A DNA stretch of 64,000 bases from Amborella trichopoda (GCF_000471905.2 NW_006500279.1:210211-274210); one strand, 5' to 3'; shown: positions 11,513 through 22,640, counted from the stretch's first letter. The notes: generated by a model from the sequence alone, not told the origin. A program made the numbers and translations.

Positions 11513-12402
11513 CGCTTTAAATTGATAAATGAAATGAAAATTAATGGTAAGAAAGTGGGATCAATCGAATTCAGATCTGATGTCAGATCTGCTCTCATAT
11601 CTGTGGTGGAGCCAGCTTGATCAAAAGCATTTAAAATATGATTTTAAATCAAAATAACCAAATTCAGATCAAAATTAAGTGAAGAAAACAAAGAAATAAT
11701 AGTAAAATGGGAAGAAATGTTACCGGACAGGGTCGAATGGCCCGGGCTTCCCAAGCCTTTGGGGTCGCCCGTATCAGAACCAATTCCTCTTTGCCCTTCT
11801 GATTCATGTGTTGATAATCAGCAAGTCTTTGAGATGGTTATACCCTAAGTTCAGATCTAGGGTAAGTTGAGGTTTAAAGTGCAGAGCGGGGTAAAGGTTA
11901 TCTCTGTATCTCTCAGATTTATCATTTCAGCCTAAAGTTTCTAAAGTCTCACAGGTTTCTAAACGTCTCCTAGATTTTTTGTTCCAACGTTCGCTCAAAT
12001 GATCCCCAAAATGGTTTTTATCAATGAGGGATTTGTTGGGGCAGAGTTATCCCCGTAACCAACAAATCCATGTCGCACACACTAATTTTTATCGATATTG
12101 AGATTTTTCACTTCTGGTGTGTTCCTCAAACTCTTGTGAAGCTCTCAGAGAAAATTTGGGTCAAAACGGGTTTTTTTTTACTATTTTTAATGATTTTTTT
12201 AGTAAAACAGGGTATTTACACAAATCTGAGTCAAAATAGTTCTGTAGGGTTCCGAGCAGACAAACTAGTTCCGGATCATAAGGTAGACTATGTGAACTAT
12301 GGATTTGGGTTTACTAGGTTAAGTGTGGTCCTAAGGGTTCAAGAAACCATAGAATTTGTCAGATTTAAAATGGGGTGTCTACAGTTGCCCCTCTTTGGCA
12401 CT
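11513..12402. other. Non-coding spacer after element A pol
   Basis: AT-rich sequence with repeated AGATCTGA words (about 11570-11605 and 11855) and no convincing reading frame. A 30-base word around 12307-12336 (GGGTTTACTAGGTTAAGTGT) recurs at about 28168-28205, so part of it is a dispersed repeat. The position where element A ends and the oppositely oriented element E begins is not visible. Confidence 0.4.
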
Positions 12403-12557
12403 CCCTATCCTTCGAGGGATAGGTGATGGCAAAGAAGTAGATACTCTGGCATTCCCTGTCCTTCGAGGGGTAGGCGAACGCACACTCCCTGTTCTTTGAG
12501 GGATAAGTAAGTAGCAACAATAGACTCTCTGAGGCTCCCTGTCCCTTGAGGGGTAGG
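12403..12557. repeat. Four clustered short hairpins
   Basis: Four imperfect copies of a 21-base inverted repeat, CCCTATCCTTCGAGGGATAGG and variants, lie at 12403-12423, 12454-12474, 12487-12507 and 12537-12557. The arms (CCTRTCC and GGRTAGG) stay complementary in most copies. The linkers between hairpins are similar but unequal in length. The function is unknown; the cluster is probably part of the repeat-rich end of a retroelement. Confidence 0.65.
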
Positions 12558-13139
12558 AGAATGTCAAAGACGAATGTCATCTCGATGTCATTTGAGTAGA
12601 TGGCATACTAATTATCCCTCCAAGCCATTGGAATCCCATGCTCACTCACCTAGGGAATTTCCATCCTGGGGTTTTCGACGTGAGGTATCGGTGAGCTACA
12701 CAAGCTTAAAACTCGAGGTGGATTTTACAGCCATGCCACTTGACCTCAAGGGTTTTCTCAATTTGAAATTTTTTAACCCTGGCAATTTCTTTGATTTCCT
12801 TGAGGGTTTCCTAAGGCTATCTATATGAAAAGGCTTTATATAGGATGAGACTTGTCTGAGCCATTCCGAATAGAGAGGTGAGGCAGCAACATGGTGTTCA
12901 TCATATAAAGGTGTTGTTGCTCCTTCATTTTACAAGTTTTTTTAGAAATTTTTGAATGTAGGAAGGGATTTGAAACAGAACTCAGAACAGGGACAGGCTA
13001 CGATTTGAACAAAGTAATTAAATTTTTTGAAATCACAAGACATATAGTGAAAATTTTGAAAAGAGAAAGATATTTTGAAAAACAAGGTTGGTTAGCAGTT
13101 TTAACTCCTACAATCATAGAGCCTTCTAAGTAGTTTAAT
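12558..13139. other. Non-coding, no gene seen
   Basis: AT-rich sequence with no supported reading frame. It lies on the 3' side of the minus-strand element E and is probably part of its 3' untranslated region or LTR remains, but no match to the other LTRs of the window is evident. Confidence 0.35.
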
Positions 13140-13680
13140 GTCATGCAGCAATGGACCATACACCCGACCTTTTATCTCATACTGGGATAGACAGTACCTG
13201 TCTCAACTCTTTTACATCACACGAGTTTGACGTTGAACTAGATCACCCGACCTTTTACATCATAGGGGGTTTGACGTATTAGCTCATTTTTTTTTAATGT
13301 CGCATGTGTTTGATGCGTTAGCTCCGGTTTTTAACGTTGCATGAGTTTGACGTGTTAGCTCGCTTTTTTAACATCACACGAGTTTGACGATCTGAATCAT
13401 GTTGGCAGTTTAGGCTCATGTCACCGTAGAAAAAAAGATTTTTTCTGAAATTGGTTGGCAGTTTAGACTCATGCCACCAAGGAGCAAAATATTTTGAAGT
13501 CGATTGCCAGTTTAGGCTCATGCCACCAAGGAGTAAAATATTTTGAAGTCGATTGCCAGTTTAGGCTCATGCCACCAAGGAGCATATGGAATGTTTTACA
13601 TATGGAATGTTTTTGAATCTTTTTTTTATTTGGAAAGATTGGTTGGCTTTTAGGCTCATGCCACTAGGGAACCTTTGAAA
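13140..13680. repeat. Two short tandem arrays (about 45 and 55 bp units)
   Basis: From about 13205 to 13400, units with the core ACATCACACGAGTTTGACG followed by TTAGCTC repeat roughly every 45 bases in diverged form. From about 13405 to 13660, units containing CAGTTTAGGCTCATGCCACC recur four to five times at about 55-70 bases. Such arrays are typical of the 3' untranslated region of Tat-type elements, and their position fits the 3' side of minus-strand element E. Confidence 0.7.
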
Positions 13681-13860
13681 CTTTTGAAAAATAAAAATTT
13701 TCTTTCAAAATATATTTTTTAAAAACCTAAAAATGACCCCAGGGGCTCGTATCTAGAGTGAGGGGAATTTTCATCCAAAACGTATTTTTTTAAAACAAAA
13801 AAACCCAAAAATTGACCATAAGGGCTCAAATCTTGAGCGATGGGCAGTTTTTTCCAAAAA

Positions 13861-13975
13861 CAACTTGGGCGACATAGGTGGTGTCGCCCGGGCGGCACAG
13901 GTGGTGTCGCCCGGGCGGCACAGGTGGTGTCGCCGGGGCGGCACAGGTGGTGTCGCCCAAGTTCAGCGACACACC
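13861..13975. repeat. 23-bp GC-rich tandem repeat, about four copies
   Basis: The unit GGCACAGGTGGTGTCGCCCG plus three bases repeats every 23 bases from about 13865 to 13965, inside otherwise AT-rich DNA. Related words (GTCGCCC, GCGACA, GTGCCGCCC) continue to about 14200. The units contain partial self-complementarity between GGCGACAC and GTGTCGCC. It is not a gene, although frames are open across it on both strands. Confidence 0.75.
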
Positions 13976-14339
13976 TAGTGTCGCCCCAAGAAAACACCTC
14001 TTTTTTTTTATTATTAAATGAGGTGGGCAATATGAGTCATGTCACCCAAGCGGCACGAGGCATGCCGCCCATATGCAAATTTTTATTATTATTATTAAAT
14101 GAGCTTTTTGATGACATGCCTCATTCAGCCCAAGGTTGGGCGACATGGTTCGTGTCGCCCATATATATATATACAGGTCGTGTCTCGTGCCGCCCAAATG
14201 AAAAAAAAAATTTGTTTATGAAGCATGAGAACTTGATGGCTGGAACTTGATGACTCCTTCCCCCTTCTTTTTTTTTTTTTTTTTTAATTACATATATAAA
14301 TTTGTAGTGGTTCTTCGTTGACTGTAGATCTCATCTATT

Positions 14340-16960
14340 TGCTATTCAAAAATGGGCCACGTTGTTTACTCCTTGGCAGAGGAAGGCTCCTACCCGGATT
14401 GATTTATGAGAGGTTTGCCGGATCAGGCCTTTTAGCTTAGATCGTGCTTTGATTATGGAGTTTTGTCTCCGATATAGACCGGAGACCTGTTCCATTCCGC
14501 TGCGATGTAGGTGAGCCTTTCTTGAGTATTTCCCCCGGAATGTCTACCAGTGATGCCTCTGATTGCAAGGAGTTACTAGGTATTCCTTTTGAAAAGATCA
14601 GGGGAAGGCATGATTCAGAGATCCACCTTGGGAAGCTAAGGTGGGAATTTACTAGAGTATCCCACTGTGTAGAGAGGATGATGGGTGGCTGTGCTCCCTA
14701 GGTTTCAGTTTCCATGGGTAGAAGACTGTCCCATAGGGGGAAGGCCCCTGTGGAGGAGGATAGTGCCAGGATGAGTGAGTCGGTGCAGGATGAGACTAGT
14801 CATCCTTCGACCAGAGGTGATGATCGATCATCAGGGGATGTAGAATGAGTTGGGCGCAATACTCTCGATCTTGGTGATGGGAGCCCATTTTTTGATGAGG
14901 ATACGATTCCTCCTCTGGTGTCACTTACTGATGAGGAGTGGCAAGAGAAAGAGAGAGAGAGAGAGGATCCGGGATGTGCATGAGCAGGCTATGATCGAGG
15001 ACGAGCCGAAGGTGTTCCAGGAGGAGGTGGATCTGACCATTGATCATGGTCCTCTTTGGGGAGTTTTTATTTGTGGATAGATCGAAGGGTCGAGCCCATT
15101 TGTTAGTTGTTTGGGCGACTAGGCAGCTAGATTACTTGGAGCAAGTGGCATGGGGTCCAGCGATCGTGGGCTGGCTGCATTATCACCTTTGTAGTGTGGC
15201 CAGAGGAGACCGCTACTTGGGGGTTGTGCAATCTTCCTTCAGGTCTGGGCATGGGAGCACATCACCATACCTCACCCTCTTCTCGGTCGACTGGCCCCAT
15301 AATTCCCGACGATTCATTTCTGGTCGTATAGAGTGTGGGATTCTAAGAGGCTCCCTTTGCGATTGTATTACTCGTTGTTCTTAGACACTCAGGCCATAGG
15401 GGAGGTGAGTTATGTGCTTTTATCCTTTCTTTCTTTATTTTCTTCTGCTTATTCCCCCTCCCCTCTTCCTTCTTTATTCAACTTTGACATAACTTTATTT
15501 GTTTTTATTTCCAGATCGACTGGACTCCCATGAGAGTCGAGCCCGTCCCTGCTGTTTCTGGTGATGCCCACTTTTCCTGGTCGAGTCTGCCGTCAGCTTG
15601 GCCTTCCTCAGACGTCCTATGAGATTACCCTGCTCTGGACTCCCATTTTGGTTCGCACCGCCGATGAGGATGTCTATCTGAGAGAGATGGCTCCTTGGAT
15701 AGAGGAATGGAGTAGGGCTGCCGGAGTTATTGGCGAGCAGGAGGAGGAGGGTATCTCCCTATCTCAATATGAGGATACATATAAGGATATCTTGAGGGAT
15801 ATAGCCACTCTGGTCGATCATGGTGAGGGAATGATGCGGGAGCTGAGGGCTGCTTACCTTGATGTGGGTCGATCGTCTAATGATGAAATCACTTCGCTTA
15901 GTGGTTAGTGTGATTCAGCGATTGAAGAGCGGGATTTGATAGCAAAGGATTTCGAGCATCTGCTCCAAAATTTCGATGGGGTGGTGGTGGAGCGTGACTC
16001 CATGAGGGATGAGCTAGAAAGCGTCCGGGTCGAGTTAGAGAGAGTACGATCAGTACCATCCTCCTCTTTTGTTGCTCCTACCCTTCCTGGACCATCTCTC
16101 AACCGCATTAGAGATTTAGAGAGACGAGTAGATAGGTACCAATAGGAGAGGGTATGCGAGATATATNNNNNNNNNNNNNNNNNNNNNNNNNNNNNNNNNN
16201 NNNNNNNNNNNNNNNNNNNNNNNNNNNNNNNNNNNNNNNNNNNNNNNNNNNNNNNNNNNNNNNNNNNNNNNNNNNNNNNNNNNNNNNNNNNNNNNNNNNN
16301 NNNNNNNNNNNNNNNNNNNNNNNNNNNNNNNNNNNNNNNNNNNNNNNNNNNNNNNNNNNNNNNNNNNNNNNNNNNNNNNNNNNNNNNNNNNNNNNNNNNN
16401 NNNNNNNNNNNNNNNNNNNNNNNNNNNNNNNNNNNNNNNNNNNNNNNNNNNNNNNNNNNNNNNNNNNNNNNNNNNNNNNNNNNNNNNNNNNNNNNNNNNN
16501 NNNNNNNNNNNNNNNNNNNNNNNNNNNNNNNNNNNNNNNNNNNNNNNNNNNNNNNNNNNNNNNNNNNNNNNNNNNNNNNNNNNNNNNNNNNNNNNNNNNN
16601 NNNNNNNNNNNNNNNNNNNNNNNNNNNNNNNNNNNAATATAATCTCTCTCATTTCATGTTGTTGTTTTAACATAATTCGGCCAGAGACAAATGTCACGAG
16701 CTTAAAGAGGATACGAAGGGTCTTATGGACAAGTGTGGCAAACTGTCAGGACTCCTATTGCTGTAGGTGGCAACCCTTCTTTGGCAGATGTGAATCCTTA
16801 TGTTAGGGTGCCATTACCATCTTCTATTCGGAGTCAGTCACAATCTCGGGCATCTACTCAGTTGACAAGGGGTCTGAGAGGCAAGCAGTCGTTCAACAGG
16901 GGTCGAGGAGGAATCATTATCAAAGAAGTGACATTCGTCTCTCTTTTTTTTTTTTCTTTT
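14340..16960 (+). pseudogene. Plant mobile domain (PMD) gene, decayed, antisense to element E
   Basis: In shifting frames the translation matches the plant mobile domain family, found both in host genes such as MAIN and in transposable elements. Visible blocks are FCLRYRPETCSIPL (about 14460-14505), a LLGIPFEK block (about 14570-14590), YLEQVAWGPAIVGWLHYHL (about 15130-15195), a Trp-rich block ending VWAWEHI (about 15222-15265, read after a one-base loss near 15221), and FPGRVCRQLGLPQ (about 15568-15610). An intron with GTGAGT at 15405 and CAG at 15512-15514 (110 bases) joins the exons in frame. A Glu-rich coiled-coil tail (15936-16140: DSMRDELESVRVELERVR) runs into an assembly gap; a Ser/Arg-rich end follows at 16645-16930. 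Stops and frameshifts show decay. Its strand is opposite to the integrase at 18.1-19.3 kb. Confidence 0.7.
16167..16635. other. Assembly gap (469 N)
   Basis: A run of undetermined bases interrupts the coiled-coil part of the PMD gene. The true length is unknown. Frames spanning the Ns are meaningless. Confidence 0.98.
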
Positions 16961-18100
16961 TTCTTTTTTATAGGAGATCATTATGGACCTTGAAGTACAT
17001 ATAAATATATGACTCTCTCCTTTCTTCGTTTATCTTGCTTGTTCCCATGCTTTCCCCCTCTCTCTTTTTTTTTTACTGCCTCAATTGTGGGGTATATATT
17101 TATTTTCACGTGTGCCACTGATTTGTCTAAGTAAAGTAGAACATTTTCTTCGCACACACTTTTCAAGTTGAATTTTTATAAACTCGCTCCCCCTAGTTGT
17201 AGGGTCTTTTATCTCGAATTTCCCACTATTGGATCATCATACGCACACACAGGGATGAGATTGCCTCATTTTGCCTTAGGGGATCTAGTCGAGAGAAGAA
17301 CGCTCCCAGACTAGCCAATATCGTCATTGGCAAGGTTCACCCATCTCTTATATGTGGTAGTTGGTAGTTATACTCATACAACCATGGAGTGCCTGAATAG
17401 TTTCAAGCTTTCATAACAGGCGTAGGAAGTTGGTTTCGATAACAAGGCCAGATTGACTAACAGTTTAGCCTCTTGTAGTGATGGAGGAAGTCCCTTATAA
17501 AAGGAAAAAGCTTTTGAAAATGGATGATTTTAACAGTCAAATTGAAACAACAGTTTCAAAAGAGATGGGTCATACAGTTTTGCCACCCGTGGCCCCTTTG
17601 GTGGTTATTTTCTTTATTATGTTTTACCCAAAGATGATGAAAAGGTTTCCTTGTGGGATCGTGAGAACTCAAAGGTCTTGAAGTTGTCTTTTTACCTTTA
17701 GAGCTTTCATCCTATGCTTCACGGATTCATGAAGAGTTCTCTGGATTATTGCCGAGCTTCCATCTTGGAGGGGTCTCGACGTTTTCCAGGGTTTTTCAAA
17801 ATCACTTCGATTTTCCATTCATGTCACCCTCCTACATCTTTCTGAGTTGGTTCTGTTGAGAACCTACGGGGTTTTAGGAGGAGTCTTCATCCTCAGGGTC
17901 TGCTTGTGCAGTATTATTGGAACTTGCAAGTACTTGTTTGTACTTGAGTGCTTTGCATCAAAAGCTCCTTCTTGGAGTTCTTGTTATTCCTTTTATCCGT
18001 GATGCCTTTCAGGTTTTCACCATGTCCATTTTTTTGTTTTTTTATTTTTTTATTTTTCTTTGTGAAGCCTTTTCAAGTTTTCACAACGTTTTTTAGCCTG
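16961..18100. other. Spacer between PMD gene and integrase, no gene seen
   Basis: T-rich on the plus strand with long T runs, and no domain was recognised in any frame. It lies between the convergent ends of the plus-strand PMD pseudogene and the minus-strand integrase, the position of an intergenic region inside element E. Confidence 0.45.
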
Positions 18101-19260
18101 TTACGAGTAGTATTTTATGAGATATATTGCATTAATGGGGTCGTTGAGTTCGTACCCCTTCTGATTTTTTATCTTATAATAATTGCCTGTATGCACTTGG
18201 GTAACCACGAATGACCCCTCCCAATTAGGTTTAAACTTGCCTAAAGGGTGTGGATTTGCAGGAGTGTGGACGATTTTCTTGAGTACCATGTCTCCTTCTC
18301 TGAATTGTCGAGGAATAACTTTTCTTTGGTGTGCCCTCTCGGTTCTACATTGGTAAGCAACGATATCATGTGTTGCTCGTAGTCGTTCTTCATCTAAGTT
18401 AATGAGGGCAGCTATCTGTGCTTCGATCTTTTGTTCCTCATCTGAATTTTTATGAATAAGGCCTCGGAGAGATGGTATCTCAATTTCGATAGGTAGCATT
18501 GCATCCATACCATACACCAATGAGTATGCCAGTAGGAGTCTTCTCAGTTGTCTGGTAGGCCCATGGGGCTTTCCGTGCCAATCTTTCCCACCTTATATTA
18601 TTTTGTCTATGATTCTAAGAAGTCCTTTATTTGTGGCTTCTGCTTGTCCATTTCCTTGAGGGTAGTAAGGTGTGGAGAATTTCTGTGTTATTCCAAACCT
18701 TTTGCACACCTTACTGACCTTTCATTTTTTAGATTGGATCCATTGTCAGTGATGATTGACTCAGGAACACCGAATCTGAATACGCTATTGTTCTTTATGA
18801 AATGGGCAACATGTTGGCCTTCAATTTTAACAAATGATGCGGCCTTTACCCATTTGGTGAAGTATTCTGTAGCTGTTAATATAAAACGATGGCCGTTTGA
18901 GGCTTTTGGTGAAATCATTCCAATGATATCAAGACCCCACATGACGAAGGGCCATACAGGTGGTGTTGAGTTGAGTGATACGGACGGTGCATGGATGAGA
19001 TCTCCATAGAATTGACATTTGGGACACCTCTTAGCGAACTTCCAGCAGTCTTCAGCCATGGTGGTCCAGTAATAGCCTTGGTGCCTGATTTTCTGAGCTA
19101 AGGCGGCTGCCCTAGAATGACCTCCTTCATTCTGCAACTCTGTAGTACTTGGTCAATTTCTGGCTGATCGAGGCACCGTAGAATGATGTCATCGAAGGAC
19201 TTTTTGAATAGCATATCATCTCTTACTAAGAATCCAATTCTTCTTTATCCTTTTTGATGG
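18101..19260 (-). pseudogene. Integrase pseudogene, element E
   Basis: This is a minus-strand gypsy integrase. Reading from 19260 downward: a degraded N-terminal start (ILRCLD-like, 19190-19150), the zinc-binding stretch ending CPKCQ (about 19010), WGLDIIG with the first Asp (about 18930), IITDNGSNL with the second Asp (about 18755), GNGQAEATNKG with the catalytic Glu (about 18625), and MVYGMDAMLPIEI (18520). The tail has FREGDMVLKK, GKFKPNWEGSF, and DPINAIYLIKYY at the end. All three D,D,E residues can be found, but a frameshift near 18720 and breaks around 18530 and 19140 disable the gene. RT and RNase H are missing; LTR sequence of the same strand begins right upstream, so a deletion joined LTR to integrase. 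Confidence 0.85.
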
Positions 19261-19269
19261 CTCCTTCAA

Positions 19270-20200
19270 CTCGTTTTGGTACCGATTTCGAGCCATGGAT
19301 TTGAGTTTTGAACCAAGCTCATGACGCGATAAAATCATAGAAAAATGTGCAATCTTAGTTTTAAGATTCAGCCTGTTTCTCAGTGTTTTTCATTGATTTC
19401 GCGATTGTAACGTAACGAGCAAGTTGCCATGATTGTTCTATAAAAAGAACGGCCCGATTTGGTGCACAAATGACCGTTTTCCAAATTGAAAACTCTAGGC
19501 AGAATTTGGATTTCGGTGGCCGAAATTTGTTTGTGTTTATCACTGATTTCTAGTGAATCTGATAGTCCATCACATGCGAGGTTCGACCCGGAGGAAGCTC
19601 TCAACCTTGTAGTCGTAACGGGTCTGATTTTGCTTCGATCTGAATCGCGAGCACTTTGATGCGGGGGTTTGATCGGAGGGACATGTTGCTGGAATTTCTC
19701 TGCTACTTTTGGGATTTTTCGACGAATTTTTCTCTTTGATTTCTCTCGGCTTGGGCAATGTCACCGTGCGTGCCACATATCGACTATGTTGACGAGACGA
19801 ACATGCTCCCAAAATTTGGGTTCGATCTATCTCGGGATGAAGAAGATATGACCTTGTGAAGTTTGCCCCCGAATTGGTGATGCACAATTTTTATTAATGG
19901 AAACTGGTTTGCCGAGGGCACACCGTAATAGCATCCAAATGCACCAAAAATTGGTACCCGGAGGTTTTCTAATGTTCAGAATCCAATGGCAATCTTCTGG
20001 AGACTATTTGACACTCAGATAATAGTGTTGTAGTTCAAAGTCCAATTTTGGCATGATGGATGTCGAATTTCTCGAGACTGTTTTGTCGTATGCACTACCT
20101 TAAACTCGTCGGATTGCAACAAAATTTGGCATGCATTGTTGGAGAGGCCTTAGCTGTATTCTTGTATACATTCTGGCCATTATGAGACTGACAAAAATTT
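19270..20200 (-). repeat. LTR fragment of element E (minus strand)
   Basis: The reverse complement matches the first kilobase of LTR A (about 850-1800) and LTR B. Shared words include GTCAGTCTCATAATGGCC (20190-20160 on minus), GCATGTTCGTCTCGTCAA (about 19800) and ATCCATGGCTCGAAATCGGTA (19300-19280). Divergence from the plus-strand copies is considerable, so this is an older or different subfamily. Only the 5' portion is present, and integrase sequence follows almost at once. Confidence 0.65.
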
Positions 20201-21500
20201 CACTTCCAAATCAGTACTTTTGTAGTCCACATGTGTTCTGATACCTGTAGCCCTAGGTCACATAGTGCTCTCTCCTTACTTGCACCGGGTATACAAGTCA
20301 TGAAAAATACCTTCAAACACTCTTCTTATTGTTTTCCATGTTTCGTTGATATCATATTTTTGGTTTTCGGCCGCCTTCCCTCCCTTCAACTCCCTTATCC
20401 CCTGAGTAATTTAACGCCTAAGATGGAATAACCCCTATTTTAGGGATCAGCATCTTTTCGTGGTCTTTAATCATTCCTCAGGGACTGGACTTGAGGAATT
20501 TGAAGAACCGGTATCCATTGGGACATTCGTGAGCCCAATCATGGAATTTCAGTCCCTTGCAGTGGCTTGAAATTCATGTGAGTGGTAAATATGGTTTTTT
20601 TTGAGAGTTGTTGGAGCTGGCCTTCTCTCCCTCTTATCTTTGTTCCTTCTTCACTCCATTTTAGCTCTTTCGCGTGATTGTCTTCCCCTTTCCTCTCTCT
20701 CATTACCTTGTTTCTCTTTTGACCTATCTTTTGTTCCCTAATTTGGTCGTTGCCTCGTTGGTTGTGTGTCGCCGCCATCCTCCTGTTTGCCCCCATGCCC
20801 TTCTTGTATTTTTTTTAGGCGTTGTTTTAGTCTAGGTTGTGCATCGTTTCATGCTTCTTTTATTGCATGCCAACCCATCCCCAGCATGTGAGGTCATGAT
20901 TGATCGGATGGTAGTTATGAAGTGTTCAATTGAGAATTTTGGGTTTGGGAGTAAACGTTTTGTAGGAATATCTCTCTGGAAGTGTTTTTTATGTGGTTTA
21001 GGCGAGATCTTAGGCAATCGGAGTTGTAGGTGCCTTCGAGGTGAGGGTACAAGTTGTGTTAGGAAGTCTTTGTAGGTCATCCCTCGAAGTAGGGAGTACT
21101 TCTTGTATTTTCTTCCTTCTTCCTCTGTTTCTTCATTGTACTTATGGAGCTCTGCTCCTCTATACAAATAAATTACTAAAAATTAAAAGAAAAATAAAAA
21201 TAAAAACAATCCTTGTCCGATCAAATATAAACTTCAGATGTGGTTTCTTCACCCTAAAAAACAGTTAACAAATTTGTTGGCCTCATCATGCTTTTAGTAT
21301 ATCACAACTAGTTGAAGTTTGAATCATAAATCCAAAATGCACTTTTCCAGCTAATAATGAAATAGTGCAACCTCAAGGAGTAAATGAGATGATATTGAAT
21401 CAAATGATGCATATTACTGCACTCATGAATCGGTACGTGTTAATAACACTTTCTGCAACAACATAGTGGACTTAGGAGGCGAAGTTACACAACACATTTA
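20201..21500. other. Spacer 3' of the LHCB1 gene, no gene seen
   Basis: No supported protein in either strand. A frame at 20832-21167 (minus) and one at 20539-20796 (minus) look like chance openings in pyrimidine-rich DNA. The stretch near 21085-21190 ends in AATAAATTACTAAAAATTAAAAG-like A-rich DNA, which could be the 3' tail of a LINE or a retroposed transcript, but I cannot support more. Confidence 0.4.
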
Positions 21501-21616
21501 CATTTGATTATTCTAAGAGAGAAAAGCAGATGCAGCATATTAACAGCTGCAGTGAGGTACACAAATGGAGAAAGAACAGGAAAGAAAAGGTTCGGGGGTG
21601 TGTCTTCCGTTCCTCT
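21480..21616 (-). promoter_or_regulatory. Likely LHCB1 3' UTR
   Basis: Downstream of the stop the minus strand is T-rich, with AATAAT followed by AAATGTAAATG around 21515-21495. That fits a plant near-upstream element with a poly(A) site close behind. There is no canonical AATAAA, so the end point is a guess. Confidence 0.4.
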
Positions 21617-22423
21617 TCACTTTCCAGGCACAAAGTTGGTGGCGTAGGCCCAGGCGTTGTTGTTAACAGGGTCTGCGAGGTGGTCGGCCAGGTTCTCGAG
21701 GGGCCCTTTTCCAGTGACAATGGCCTGCACAAAGAAGCCGAACATGGAGAACATGGCAAGACGCCCGTTCTTAATCTCCTTCACCTTCAGCTCCGCAAAA
21801 GCCTCTGGGTCATCTGCCAGCCCCAAGGGATCGAAGCTGCCCCCGGGGTAGAGTGGATCGGTCACCTCCCCGAGTGGGCCCCCTGCAATGCGGTATCCCT
21901 CAACCGCACCCATGAGAATGACCTGGGAGGCCCATATTGCCAAGATGCTCTGTGCGTGCACCAGGCTCGGATTTCCCAGGTAGTCGAGCCCTCCCTCGCT
22001 AAAGATCTGTGCCCCCGCCTTGAACCACACTGCCTCCCCAAACTTCACCCCATTGCGGGAGAGCAGCTCAGGGAAGACACAGCCCAAGGCCCCCAGCATT
22101 GCCCATCGGCAGTGGATGACCTCCAATTCTCTGTTCTTCGCAAATGTCTCTGGGTCAGCCGAGAGGCCTGCAGTGTCCCAGCCGTAGTCGCCAGGGAACT
22201 CACCAGTGAGGTATGATGGGGGTTCCCCGGATAAGGGGCCCAAGTATTTTACGCGGTCGGGGCCATACCATGGGCTCCCAGAGGAGACGGCCTTTGAGGG
22301 CTTGCCAACCGGCTTTCGCATGCTCACTCGCCCCTCCCCGGAGCCAAGGAGCTCTGAGGAGGCAGGGGAGAGGGCGAGGGCCTTGCCTGCGAAGGTAGAA
22401 GAAGAAAGTGACATGGTCGCCAT
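21617..22423 (-). CDS. LHCB1: Chlorophyll a/b-binding protein of LHCII type I (LHCB1-like)
   Basis: This nuclear gene encodes a 268-residue precursor of the major light-harvesting antenna protein, which binds chlorophylls and xanthophylls in thylakoid membranes and passes energy mainly to photosystem II. Residues 1 to about 35 are a Ser/Ala-rich chloroplast transit peptide. The trimerisation motif WYGPDR is at 52-57. Pigment ligands known from pea LHCII are present with a constant offset of 36: Glu101, His104 and Arg106 (helix B), Gly114, Gln167, Glu175 (helix C), Glu216, Asn219, Arg221, Gln233 and His248 (helix A and after). The C-terminus [15 protein letters not shown] is typical. There is no intron, as expected for LHCB1; LHCB2 usually has one. 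The length is standard, and the ATG chosen gives a normal transit peptide. No defect was seen. Exact paralogue number cannot be set. Confidence 0.96.
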   Translation of the reverse strand: MATMSLSSSTFAGKALALSPASSELLGSGEGRVSMRKPVGKPSKAVSSGSPWYGPDRVKYLGPLSGEPPSYLTGEFPGDYGWDTAGLSADPETFAKNRELEVIHCRWAMLGALGCVFPELLSRNGVKFGEAVWFKAGAQIFSEGGLDYLGNPSLVHAQSILAIWASQVILMGAVEGYRIAGGPLGEVTDPLYPGGSFDPLGLADDPEAFAELKVKEIKNGRLAMFSMFGFFVQAIVTGKGPLENLADHLADPVNNNAWAYATNFVPGK

Positions 22424-22640
22424 GGCTTTATATCTCTGCCTAATTCCGGCTACTATCTCCCTCTCTCACTCTTTACAGAGCAACTATGATGCAAGTGCTG
22501 CTTTCCTCTCCTGCACTTGCCCACCCCCTTTTATAGGGCCATTGTATTGAGTTGGATGAATTATAGACATGGAGCTATCCAAGGAAATCTCAAAGTCGTC
22601 TATCATTGGGCCATTGGACTACATAACTTACACAGCCAAC
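22424..22640 (-). promoter_or_regulatory. LHCB1 promoter and 5' UTR
   Basis: On the minus strand, CTATAAAA (22529-22536) sits about 105 bases before the ATG, giving a predicted 5' UTR of about 70-80 bases. Upstream are CCAATGATA (22601-22609), a second CCAAT overlapping it (22611-22617), and a GGATA element at 22576-22580. A CCAAT box with GATA motifs between it and the TATA box is the known layout of light-regulated CAB promoters, so light and clock control is a reasonable inference. Further upstream (22640-22780) I saw no exact evening element. Confidence 0.7.

Noticed and set aside
16116..16697. Frames of 162 and 193 codons
   Set aside because: They consist almost entirely of undetermined bases in the assembly gap.
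21530..22216. 228-codon plus-strand frame across the LHCB1 locus
   Set aside because: It is the complement of a GC-rich conserved gene; no domain, and the minus strand explains the openness.
21617..22423. Possible chloroplast-derived insert
   Set aside because: LHCB genes are nuclear; the transit peptide and nuclear promoter layout show it is a normal nuclear gene.
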